From the NCBI GenBank assembly GCA_964459065.1, contig CAYWMN010000010.1:1-29579 (forward strand): a stretch of 29,579 nt of DNA, written 5' to 3'. The notes beneath the pieces are model-generated. The model worked only from the letters and a program-made list of their open reading frames with translations. It did not search any database and had not been told where the DNA came from. Shown in pieces: positions 15,973 to 23,296 of this stretch (positions are counted from its first letter, which is position 1; each line of letters begins with the position of its first letter). This DNA comes from JAMCXS01 sp964459065 (lineage in GTDB: Bacteria > Acidobacteriota > Terriglobia > UBA7540). Position numbers and translations under genes: made by a program.

Positions 15973-17397
15973 ATGCACAAGAGCAAAAATAAGGTTTTGA
16001 GTCTATTGTCCTTTTCATTTGTCGTGGCGTTAGGCGCCGCGTTCATAATCAGCTGCGGGGGCAGCAGCCAGCCGACGTCTGCAACAACCGGAACAGTCAA
16101 AGTCAGCATGACAGACCCGGCCACGTGTTCAGATAATTTCGATGGAGGCGTTTGGGTAACGGTCACCAAGGTAACGGCGAACATCAACGGCAACGAGGCC
16201 CCGAACGGGAGCGGCTGGCAAACCCTGATTGACCTGACCGACTCGCCGATGCAGATTAACCTGCTCAGCCTCGCAGACTCCTCGAAAGTCTGTCTGCTGA
16301 AATCGCTGGGTTCCAGCGGCCCCCTGCCGCCGGGCAAGTACCAGCAGATCCGCCTCTACCTGCTGAGCAATAATCCTGGGTCCGGAGCGGCAACACCCGC
16401 TTCAAATGCCTGCGGAAGCCACGGCTGGAACTGCGTCATTTCCGGCAGTACCACGACGGAACTCCAGTTGTCGAGCCAGGTGCAGACAGGAATCAAGATT
16501 CCTTCCACCAACATCATGCGCGGCGGCCTTACGGTCACTGCCGGACAGAGCGTTGATCTCAATATTGACTTCCAGAGCTGCGCCTCGATTGTGCAGGAAG
16601 GCAATGGCCAGTATCGGCTGAAGCCGGTGCTGTTTGCCGGGGAAGTCACGCAGAATATGAACTCCATCAGCGGCCAGGTGGTGGAGAGCGGCAGCAATAC
16701 GCCGATAGCCAATGCAACCGTGCTCTTTGAGCAGCCCCAGGATGGGACTGAAGTGATCATGGATTCGACGACCACCGATTCCAACGGCGATTTCTTTGTA
16801 TGCCCCCTCCCCGGCGAGGCGAACTACGATATTGTTGTGGCGGCGCAGACAGGAACCTTGGGCGTCTCTTCCACGACCTACAATCCGACCGTTGCGTTCA
16901 ACGTTCCGCTCGGAACGAACCTTGGAACGGTTCCTCTTGTGGCTGAGAGCCCAAGTCTCGACGCCACTTACGGCGGAGCAGCTGGAATAACGGGGCAGGT
17001 TGACACCGACGCCGCTGTGCCCGTCACTCTGACGCCGACAATGTCACTAACCCCGACGGGCGGCTCGGCGACCAATGTAGTGATCCCGGCGTTCGGAGCT
17101 TCAGGACAGCCGCCATCTGTGACCACGGCGACCGGCCAGACTCCAGCGTGTTCCAACAATGGGGATTGCGCCAACTTCACGCTGATGTTACCTGCCAGCA
17201 ATCCCAACGTCGGAACCTTCAGCAGCGGGGCGATTACCTTTAGCCAGCCTTCTCCGGCAGTCACTTCCTACACGGTGACGGCTGCTTCAGACGACTGCAC
17301 AGGTGGAACCGCTGCGGGCACCGCTTCTTACACGGCGGATACGGCAACCACCGTTTCGCCGAATCCGCTCACCCTATCGAGCTGCACGGCTCCATAA
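15973..17397 (+). CDS. DUF4382-type surface lipoprotein with carboxypeptidase-regulatory-like domain
   Basis: The 474-residue product begins with a lipoprotein signal: KSKNK, a hydrophobic stretch, then the lipobox IIS-C with Cys28 as the lipidated residue. Residues about 38-215 resemble DUF4382, starting TGTVKVSMTDPA, with conserved-looking VTVTKVTANI and LPPGKYQQIRLYL. A carboxypeptidase-regulatory-like beta domain follows at about 228-300 (SGQVVESGSNTPIANATVLFEQ through DFFVCPLPGEANYDIVV). The last 160 residues are rich in Thr, Ser, Gly and Pro with four or more cysteines, suggesting an extracellular beta-rich region. The start has GGAGG 7 nt upstream. It is probably a membrane-anchored, outward-facing protein; its ligand is unknown. 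A strong terminator follows, so it is likely a single-gene unit. Confidence 0.85.
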   Translation: MHKSKNKVLSLLSFSFVVALGAAFIISCGGSSQPTSATTGTVKVSMTDPATCSDNFDGGVWVTVTKVTANINGNEAPNGSGWQTLIDLTDSPMQINLLSLADSSKVCLLKSLGSSGPLPPGKYQQIRLYLLSNNPGSGAATPASNACGSHGWNCVISGSTTTELQLSSQVQTGIKIPSTNIMRGGLTVTAGQSVDLNIDFQSCASIVQEGNGQYRLKPVLFAGEVTQNMNSISGQVVESGSNTPIANATVLFEQPQDGTEVIMDSTTTDSNGDFFVCPLPGEANYDIVVAAQTGTLGVSSTTYNPTVAFNVPLGTNLGTVPLVAESPSLDATYGGAAGITGQVDTDAAVPVTLTPTMSLTPTGGSATNVVIPAFGASGQPPSVTTATGQTPACSNNGDCANFTLMLPASNPNVGTFSSGAITFSQPSPAVTSYTVTAASDDCTGGTAAGTASYTADTATTVSPNPLTLSSCTAP

Positions 17398-17416
17398 AGC
17401 AGCTTGGCCTGAATCA

Positions 17417-17460
17417 AAGGGCCGCCTCTGAATCTTTCAGAGGCGGCCCTTGTCTTTTTA
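17417..17460 (+). terminator. Strong intrinsic terminator after the lipoprotein gene
   Basis: A 15-16-bp perfect GC-rich stem (AAGGGCCGCCTCTGA at 17417-17431 with its complement at 17437-17451) has a loop of 3-5 nt and is followed by TTGTCTTTTTA. It lies 20 nt after the stop codon. Confidence 0.92.
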
Positions 17461-17559
17461 GAACCCATCGCGGAGAAGGCCAGACTAAGGCTGGGCATCC
17501 TGCATGGCTTGGTCCGGTGGGCCGATTACAATCCAAGCCTTAATCCCCCTCCGCGGCAG

Positions 17560-18492
17560 CTAGTTAAGTTTCAGGTGACGATTCTTCATCATCCATTCCA
17601 ACCCTGAGCGCCACCAGTTGGCGAGCGGACCTTGCAGGGAAGCCTGCGGCCACGACGATCCTTTTGCCTTAATCGTCAGCGTGGAAATCAAAACATCTTC
17701 GCCAAAAATCGAGGCTTCCTGGATGATGTTCCCGTCGCTTGAGATAATGCGGCTTTGGCCGTGGGAACCTGAAAGGTCCGGGTTGGCGGGTGCATTGGCC
17801 GCCACCACAAACATGCCGTTCTCCACAGCCCTGGCCATCATCTGGGCGCGATAAGGAATCAGCTTGGAGGGATTTTTGAGGCCCGACTCCGCGCTGATGT
17901 AATACAAAATGCGCGCCCCTTCAATCGCCGGCAGGCGAACCAGTTCTGGAAAGCGCTCGTCATGGCAGACGATGACCGTGGAAGGAACTCCCGCGAGGTT
18001 GAAATAAGCAATGTGATTGCCGGGCACGTCCCATTTTTCCGCGAGATAAATCTTCCCATAGCGCTCCACCAGTTTGCCTGCGGCGTTGAACACCACGGCG
18101 GTGTCGTAGGTATGGCCGTTAATCTTGTAGGCGCTCCCGAACACCGCTGCGATTTTCCTGGTCAGGCAGGTTTGCCGGATCTGTTCTTCCGCGACGGCAA
18201 TATCCTTTTCCGGAGTTGGCATCGTGGCAGTCTGGTAATAGCCCGTCAGGGCGCATTCCGGAAACACCGCAACCTGGACGCCTTTAGCCGAGAGGAAGTT
18301 CAGAAATTCCTTCATCCGTTTGCAATTGTCTTTGATGTTGAACGAAGAACGGAATTGAACCGCCGCAACCTTCACCTTGATTGGGTGGCTCTGTCCCTGA
18401 GCGGTCATAACGCCGAGAAACCCAACCGCACACAAGACGGCCATTCCACGGATCGCCGAGCGAGATTTCAACAAGCCTATCAGAGTAATCAT
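17560..18492 (-). CDS. Exported nitrilase-superfamily carbon-nitrogen hydrolase
   Basis: The ATG at 18492, with GGAG 8 nt upstream, gives 310 residues and is preferred over a GTG 8 codons earlier. The catalytic triad of the nitrilase superfamily is complete: Glu79 (FPECALTGY), Lys147 (RYGKIYLAE) and Cys176 (IVCHDERFPE). Members hydrolyse amides, nitriles or N-carbamoyl groups. Residues 1-34 look like a signal peptide (KSRSAIRG, then MAVLCAVGFLGVMTAQGQ), and the triad positions are shifted by about 30 relative to cytoplasmic relatives, as expected for an added leader. Export is unusual for a family that is mostly cytoplasmic. The gene is divergent from a Tat-exported sulfatase across a 410-nt spacer. 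The substrate is not deducible. Confidence 0.87.
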   Translation of the reverse strand: MITLIGLLKSRSAIRGMAVLCAVGFLGVMTAQGQSHPIKVKVAAVQFRSSFNIKDNCKRMKEFLNFLSAKGVQVAVFPECALTGYYQTATMPTPEKDIAVAEEQIRQTCLTRKIAAVFGSAYKINGHTYDTAVVFNAAGKLVERYGKIYLAEKWDVPGNHIAYFNLAGVPSTVIVCHDERFPELVRLPAIEGARILYYISAESGLKNPSKLIPYRAQMMARAVENGMFVVAANAPANPDLSGSHGQSRIISSDGNIIQEASIFGEDVLISTLTIKAKGSSWPQASLQGPLANWWRSGLEWMMKNRHLKLN

Positions 18493-18902
18493 TCCTGCAA
18501 CTCCTTTGCTTTGCACGTTGTCCTGGCGATGGCCGCGCCCACCGGTGACAGGGCCGTTCGCCTGAATTGCCGCCGCGCACTTTCAGCCGGGAACGGATAG
18601 AAGAATCCTGCGGCTCAAAATAGAACTGCGCTCTGCGCAATGGGGCCAATTTTTGGATCGGCATAACCTGCCGATTCCAGGCCGCTGCGCCACAGCGGTT
18701 GCTCTGTAAGGACAGCCTATCATGCCGCGGGGCCTCGGCGTCTTCAAAGCAGACGCCAAGGGCCGAGCCGGCCCTCTTCAAATCGCTGGAATTCCCTCCG
18801 CAGGGATTCGCCGGCCTCTGGTACACTACGGGTGTTTTACGGCCCTCAATTGAACGCCGTGGAAGGTTCGCTGCAAGCGATCCCAAATCGCAGGAGGTGG
18901 AA
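18493..18902. other. Divergent regulatory region, nitrilase-like/sulfatase
   Basis: These 410 nt separate two divergent genes for exported enzymes. They hold the inverted repeat at 18657-18675, a perfect hairpin CCGCTG/CAGCGG at 18682-18698, and ribosome sites at both ends. The sulfatase frame is open back to 18699, but the leader-like Tat sequence and ribosome site place its start at 18903. No clear -35/-10 pair stood out. Confidence 0.5.
18657..18675. promoter_or_regulatory. Inverted repeat, candidate operator
   Basis: ATCGGC (18657-18662) and GCCGAT (18670-18675) form a perfect inverted repeat around 7 bp. With one bulged base, the symmetry extends to TGG/CCA on the flanks. It lies roughly in the middle of the divergent region, where a dimeric repressor could act on both genes. 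Confidence 0.35.
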
Positions 18903-20396
18903 ATGTCACTGACATCAATCGGCAAAAAACAAACGCGCCGGACATTTCTTAAAACAGGAACAGGCTCGCTTGCCGGTCTTGCGCTGGCAAGGGGCGCAAG
19001 CGCCGCAGCGCCGACTGGGGCGCCGGCCGGCTCCCGGCCGAATGTTCTGCTGATCTTTCCGGACAGCTGGCGGGGCCAGGACCTGGGATGCGCCGGTAAT
19101 CCTGACGTGCGCACGCCTCATATCGACCAGATTGCCTCAGAAGGAATTCGATTCCCCCATACTTTTGCCAACACGCCGTTATGCGCGCCAGCCCGCGCCA
19201 ACATTTATAGCGGCCTGTACGCCAGCCGGAACGGCATGATCGTCAACGATCTCCGTTTGCGGGAATCGGTAACGACGATGCACGCTTTGTTTGACAAGGC
19301 CGGGTACCGCACGGGCCTGATCGGCAAATGGCACCTGGACGGGGGGCCGCAGGCTCCCGCCTTCACTCCTCCCGGCCCGCGCCGCCATGGAATCAAATTC
19401 TGGGCGGCCAATGAATGCAATCACAATTATTTTTACAATTGGTACTTTCGGGATACCGGCGTGGCGCACCTCATCCACCGCTACACGCCGGAGGTTTGGA
19501 CCGATCTCGCTATTGAGTTTCTTTACGAGACGCAAGACACCCCCTTCTTCCTGACAGTCAGCATCGGAGCGCCGCACCGGCCCTTCGTCATGCCGCCGCA
19601 GTACCTGAAAATGTATAACCCGGATAACCTGAAGCTGCGTCCGAATTGGGTGAAAGGGGTGGAGGGCGGAGGGAGAAAAGATCTCGCTGCGCAATACGCC
19701 GCCATGACCGCCATCGACGATCAGGTCGGCAGGCTGATGAAGACGCTCGAAGTGCTGGGTCTTAAAGAAAACACCATCGTGTTCTTCCTTTCCGATCATG
19801 GGGAGATGCTCGGTTCTCACGACGAGATCTGGAAACGCCTGCCGTGGGAAGAATCCATTCGTGTGCCCGGCATTCTGCGCTGGCCTCGCCAGGTGAAGAG
19901 CGGACAGAAGAATGAAGCTCTGTTCACGCATTTGGATGTTGCTCCCACGCTGCTCGCGCTGTGCGGGATCGAGGTTCCAGGCTGGATGCAGGGGACGGAC
20001 TTGTCCAAAATCGTTCTGGGATCGAAAGAAAGCGGACCGGCGTCAGCGTTTTTCCAGATTTTCGGTCCCGGCGGCGACAACGGACTTGAGCACGGATGGC
20101 GCGCCGTCAGAACCCAGCAGCACCTCTATGCACGGGCTGAATCCGGGCCGTGGCTGCTCTATGACCTTAAAAAAGACCCCTACGAAATGAATAACCTGGC
20201 CAACACTGCTCAGGGCGCTTCCGTGCAACGTGAGATGGATAACCTGCTGGGGCAATGGATGCGCAAGGTGGGCGATTCATGGAGCCTGAACTTCAGCGTC
20301 CCGGTCGAAACCCGGCATCAGCTCACCAAGTACCGGACCTTCTACAACCTCGATCAATACTATCGATGGAGAAAAGCTCACCCGGAGCTTGAGTGA
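18903..20396 (+). CDS. Tat-exported sulfatase, Cys-type
   Basis: The ATG at 18903 has AGGAGG 5 nt upstream and gives 497 residues; upstream codons in the same frame lack a start signal. The N-terminus is a twin-arginine signal (TRRTFLKTGTGSLAGLALARGASA). The sulfatase domain begins RPNVLLIFPDSWRGQDLG, with metal-binding Asp. The active-site motif is C-A-P-A-R at 94-98; Cys94 would be converted to formylglycine, as in type I sulfatases. FFLSDHGEMLG supplies later metal ligands. Formylglycine formation occurs before folding and in the cytoplasm, which fits Tat export of the finished enzyme; that link is inference. The modifying enzyme is not in this window. The substrate is probably a sulfated glycan, but type I sulfatases and phosphonate-hydrolase relatives overlap in sequence. 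Confidence 0.92.
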   Translation: MSLTSIGKKQTRRTFLKTGTGSLAGLALARGASAAAPTGAPAGSRPNVLLIFPDSWRGQDLGCAGNPDVRTPHIDQIASEGIRFPHTFANTPLCAPARANIYSGLYASRNGMIVNDLRLRESVTTMHALFDKAGYRTGLIGKWHLDGGPQAPAFTPPGPRRHGIKFWAANECNHNYFYNWYFRDTGVAHLIHRYTPEVWTDLAIEFLYETQDTPFFLTVSIGAPHRPFVMPPQYLKMYNPDNLKLRPNWVKGVEGGGRKDLAAQYAAMTAIDDQVGRLMKTLEVLGLKENTIVFFLSDHGEMLGSHDEIWKRLPWEESIRVPGILRWPRQVKSGQKNEALFTHLDVAPTLLALCGIEVPGWMQGTDLSKIVLGSKESGPASAFFQIFGPGGDNGLEHGWRAVRTQQHLYARAESGPWLLYDLKKDPYEMNNLANTAQGASVQREMDNLLGQWMRKVGDSWSLNFSVPVETRHQLTKYRTFYNLDQYYRWRKAHPELE

Positions 20397-20730
20397 GCCA
20401 CCACGCGCCATCCGGTGATTGCCGTCGCGTGGGTGAGGGGCCGGGCGCCGCTGACCGGCATTCCCCAAACCATTGCAACTGGAACATCGATATTGTGAAC
20501 ATTAACCGAGGTCTTCTATCGATATAAAGCGAGGCTTCATCCGGGAGGAGTGTATAATTTGGACTGGTAAATCGTAAGTCCTGAAGCATGGATGTTTAAG
20601 GCCCGGCTGAGCAAAATCGCCATAGCGGGCCCATCTCCTATAACTGATTTGGTGCGAAAGCCAAAGCAAACCGAGCCCTGCGGGAGGTTCGGTTAAAGTC
20701 TAAGGTGTTTCATCACGGTCCATGATTTGA
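20397..20730. other. Spacer between the sulfatase and the tRNA
   Basis: This 334-nt stretch has no gene. It holds the ATCGATAT pair and TATAAT (20486-20558). After it comes a hairpin in which GGCCC near 20598 pairs with GGGCC near 20627 and GCT pairs with AGC inside. No riboswitch class was recognised in the segment before the tRNA. Confidence 0.45.
20486..20558 (+). promoter_or_regulatory. ATCGATAT direct-repeat pair with downstream TATAAT
   Basis: ATCGATAT occurs at 20486-20493 and 20518-20525, 32 bp apart (about three helical turns), each with a palindromic ATCGAT core. A perfect -10, TATAAT, lies at 20553-20558, but no -35 is present at 16-18 bp. This fits an activator-dependent promoter for a leader transcript that would include the tRNA 170 nt downstream. 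Confidence 0.3.
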
Positions 20731-20807
20731 GGGCCCATAGCTCAGTTGGTTAGAGCGGCGGACTCATAATCCGTTGGTCGCAGGTTCGAGTCCTGCTGGG
20801 CCCACCA
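20731..20807 (+). tRNA. tRNA with CAU anticodon, probably tRNA-Ile2 (lysidine-type)
   Basis: This is a complete 77-nt cloverleaf with encoded CCA. The acceptor stem pairs GGGCCCA with TGGGCCC, the anticodon loop is CTCATAA, and the T arm is GCAGG-TTCGAGT-CCTGC. The CAU anticodon could mean elongator Met or Ile2. C4-G69 and C5-G68 are present, which are determinants for the lysidine synthetase in E. coli. The variable-arm region TTGGTCGC matches E. coli tRNA-Ile2 better than elongator Met, as I recall those sequences. TAAs in the loop do not fit initiator Met. Ile2 is favoured but not proven. Confidence 0.95.
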
Positions 20808-20960
20808 CCCATCGTGCTAAGAAAACTCAGCTTCTGTAACCCTCGCTTCTCCTTGCTTCCCGTGCCCCTCATGGGTATCATTTCGTTCACCTTATAAAAA
20901 CACCCTTCCCCTCGACTGAGGGTTTTCTTGTATTTGCAGATTTATTGGGAGAACGGATTC

Positions 20961-22604
20961 ATGATGGCTGACAAGACAACAAGGATCGACGCAAGCAAGC
21001 GGCAAACTTTCCAGAAGATGTTTGGAATTGGCGCGGGTTTGGCGACAGCGAACCTGCTGCTCCCCGAGACAAGTTCTGCCGCCGGGTCCGGCCTTCCGGG
21101 CAGGGGGCAAACCGCCGGCTCATCAAGCGGTCCGATGGTCAGGAACGTGTTCAACGTGAAAAAAATGGGCGCGGTGGGAAACGGCACGACGGTCGATACG
21201 CCGGCGATCAACCGGACGATTGAAGCGGCCGCCCGCGCGGGCGGGGGAACCGTGCTCTTTCCGGCCGGCACTTATTTATCCTATTCAATCCGCCTCAAGA
21301 GCAACGTCGCGTTGTACCTGGAGCACGGCGCCACCATTCTGGCCGGGGAGACCGGACCGCGCGGCCATTACGATGCAGCGGAGCCTGATCCCGAAGCGCG
21401 CCACTACGAAGACTACGGGCATCGGCACTGGCACAACGCCCTGCTGTGGGGCGTCGGGCTGGAAAACATTTCGATCCTGGGGCCGGGGCGCATCTGGGGA
21501 AAAGGGCTGACGACCGGCAGCGGCCAGGGAAAGCCGGGCGTGGGCGACAAGAGCATCAGCTTGAAGAATTGTCACAACGTGACCCTCCGCGACGTCTCGG
21601 TTCTCGAAGGAGGGCACTTCTGCATTCTGGCCACCGGCGTCGACAACTTCACGGTGGATAACGTCATCCTGGATACGCACCGCGACGGCATCGATGTCGA
21701 TTGCTGCCACAACGTGCGGCTCTCCAACATGACGGTGAACTCGCCGTATGATGATGGAATTTGTCTGAAAAGCTCCTATGCTCTGGGCCACCTCCGGGCG
21801 ACGGAAAATGTGACCCTAACCAATTGCTTTGTCACCGGCGGCTATCATGTCGGAACGTTGCTCGACGGCACTTTCAAGCTTCTGACTTACGCCGAGCGTT
21901 CGATGCCCTCCGGCCGCATCAAGTTTGGCACTGAATCCAGCGGCGGCTTTAAGAACATCGCCATCTCCAACTGCGCCTTTGACCACTGCAGGGGATTCCA
22001 ATTCTTATCCCTGGACGGCGCTTTGGTTGAAGACGTTTCCGTCAGCAACATCACGATGCGGAACATTTGCGATTGGCCCATGATGATGGCAATCGGCAGG
22101 CTGATGCGCGCCCCTGAGGGAAGACCCATCGGCAAAATGCGCCGGGTGAATATGAGCAGCATCGTGGTATCCAACACCACGTCCCGGTTCTGTTCCATCC
22201 TCAACGGCCTTCCCGGCCATGAAATTGAAGACGTCCGGCTGAGCGACATCATGGTTCTCAGCCAGGGTGGCGGCACGCGGGCCGACGCTGCCCTCAAGCC
22301 ACCGGAGAAGCCGCTCGGCCATCCCTACCATACGATGTTCGGTCCCATGCCGGCTTATGGGTTCTTCATCCGGCACGTGAAGGGCATTCAGGTGAGCAAC
22401 GTTGAGGTGCGCACGGTGAAGGAAGATGCCCGGCCTGAGTTCATTCTTGACGACGTCGAGCACGCGGATTTCATCCATGTGAAGGGCCAGCGGGGCACGG
22501 GCGGCAAGACCTTCAAGCTCGAAAACACTCGCGACTTTAATGTCTACCTGAGCCGGCCGGTCCCTGAAACCCATCTCGAGAAAGTCTCCAAGAAGGAGAT
22601 TTGA
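20961..22604 (+). CDS. Secreted glycoside hydrolase family 28 (polygalacturonase-like) protein
   Basis: The ATG at 20961, with GGAGA 9 nt upstream, gives 547 residues; an earlier TTG lacks a ribosome site. Residues 1-38 form an export signal. It has KRQTFQKMFGIGAGLA where Tat substrates usually have RR, so Tat use is uncertain. The right-handed beta-helix domain begins FNVKKMGAVGNGTTVDTPAINRTIEAA. GH28 acids are visible: Asp242 (HRDGID, aligned to the NTD motif) and Asp264-Asp265 (YDDG), at about the family spacing. A GRIKFGTES segment matches the RIK substrate motif. A canonical GHG is not obvious; GGYHVG is the nearest. The protein likely cleaves pectin or rhamnogalacturonan-type chains. 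It lies between the tRNA and a tRNA-like remnant. Confidence 0.88.
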   Translation: MMADKTTRIDASKRQTFQKMFGIGAGLATANLLLPETSSAAGSGLPGRGQTAGSSSGPMVRNVFNVKKMGAVGNGTTVDTPAINRTIEAAARAGGGTVLFPAGTYLSYSIRLKSNVALYLEHGATILAGETGPRGHYDAAEPDPEARHYEDYGHRHWHNALLWGVGLENISILGPGRIWGKGLTTGSGQGKPGVGDKSISLKNCHNVTLRDVSVLEGGHFCILATGVDNFTVDNVILDTHRDGIDVDCCHNVRLSNMTVNSPYDDGICLKSSYALGHLRATENVTLTNCFVTGGYHVGTLLDGTFKLLTYAERSMPSGRIKFGTESSGGFKNIAISNCAFDHCRGFQFLSLDGALVEDVSVSNITMRNICDWPMMMAIGRLMRAPEGRPIGKMRRVNMSSIVVSNTTSRFCSILNGLPGHEIEDVRLSDIMVLSQGGGTRADAALKPPEKPLGHPYHTMFGPMPAYGFFIRHVKGIQVSNVEVRTVKEDARPEFILDDVEHADFIHVKGQRGTGGKTFKLENTRDFNVYLSRPVPETHLEKVSKKEI

Positions 22605-22830
22605 AAACCATTCCAGGCTTAACCGGCTGAGGGGCGCCGGCAGGACGCGCTGAAAAAGCCTGCGGCACATAAGACAGTGCCGTGGCTGCCAGAGCGTTTC
22701 TTCCTCATCTTGCCATCTGCGTTGAGCTCGGATTGTCCACTGCAGTCAATAGGCCTCGAGGAATCCTCACTCCAAAGAAAAGAGCCCCAGTGTCGCCAAT
22801 CTACTGGACAGGTTCAAGTTCTTGCCAATA

Positions 22831-22901
22831 ATAGCGGGAAATTTTAGAATAGTTAGTGGGAACTCATAATCTGCTGGCCGTCGGATCGAGTGGAACTGGG
22901 C
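22831..22901 (+). pseudogene. Degenerate tRNA-like remnant
   Basis: An ungapped 40-nt stretch (22861-22900) matches 20761-20800 of the CAU tRNA at 29 of 40 positions. It includes the anticodon-loop ACTCATAATC, TCGAG of the T loop and CTGGG of the acceptor side. GTTAG and ATAGC upstream match the D-arm region with indels. The anticodon and T stems no longer pair, and no CCA is present, so it cannot be a working tRNA. It lies about 2.1 kb after the intact tRNA, on the far side of the GH28 gene. Confidence 0.6.
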
Positions 22902-23250
22902 TGAGCGGAAGCCATAAAACCTAGAAACAATTGCACCTTAGCTTTTACCACGGGCTGTGATCTGCACAATCGGTCGACGAGCGGTCAAACTGGTGCAAAG
23001 GAGGCTCGTATTCGAGACGCGAGCTTGGAGACTTTGGCAGGCAACAGGCTCGGTTATCTCCGCTTCGCTTTCAAAGCCAGCGCCTGAAACGGAACGCAGC
23101 GGACCCATGTAAGCATATGGAATAAAATGAGATGTCGCCATTGCCCCGGGATGGAACGCCTGGAATCAATAGTGGATAAATATCCCTTATAGGTGACATA
23201 AAAATATTTGTTTTTTGCTCTCGCCAAGGGCATGCTAAATTTGTTATCTA

Positions 23251-23288
23251 CAGGTTTTAGCCCTTCGCGTCGGGTTCCCCGAAACCTG
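23251..23288 (+). promoter_or_regulatory. Leader stem abutting the gltB ribosome site
   Basis: CAGGTTT (23251-23257) pairs perfectly with AAACCTG (23282-23288), with an inner CCC/GGG step (23261-23263 with 23272-23274). The stem ends on the G that begins the weak ribosome site GGAA, 8 nt before the ATG. This could limit translation start or respond to a bound factor. Confidence 0.4.
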
Positions 23289-23296
23289 GAACCACT

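Larger units (their letters stand above)
22605..23296. other. Gene-free 692-nt spacer before gltB
   Basis: No gene is called here; the long minus-strand frame from 23950 is antisense to gltB. The left part holds the tRNA-like remnant (22831-22901). The right part is AT-rich (23160-23250), with a possible extended -10 at 23233-23241 (TG-C-TAAATT), weak TTGCTC upstream, and the gltB leader stem at 23251-23288. I see no gene-like sequence in the remainder. Confidence 0.55.

Noticed and set aside
15634..15978. A 114-codon minus-strand frame before the lipoprotein
   Set aside because: It has no ribosome site or recognisable features, and the region shows RNA-like hairpins instead.
18699..18902. 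An upstream extension of the sulfatase reading frame
   Set aside because: The strong AGGAGG and the twin-arginine signal place the start at 18903; the extension has no ribosome site.
20598..20700. A known riboswitch upstream of the tRNA
   Set aside because: The hairpins do not match conserved cores of the cobalamin, TPP, SAM, glycine or cyclic-di-GMP classes by eye.
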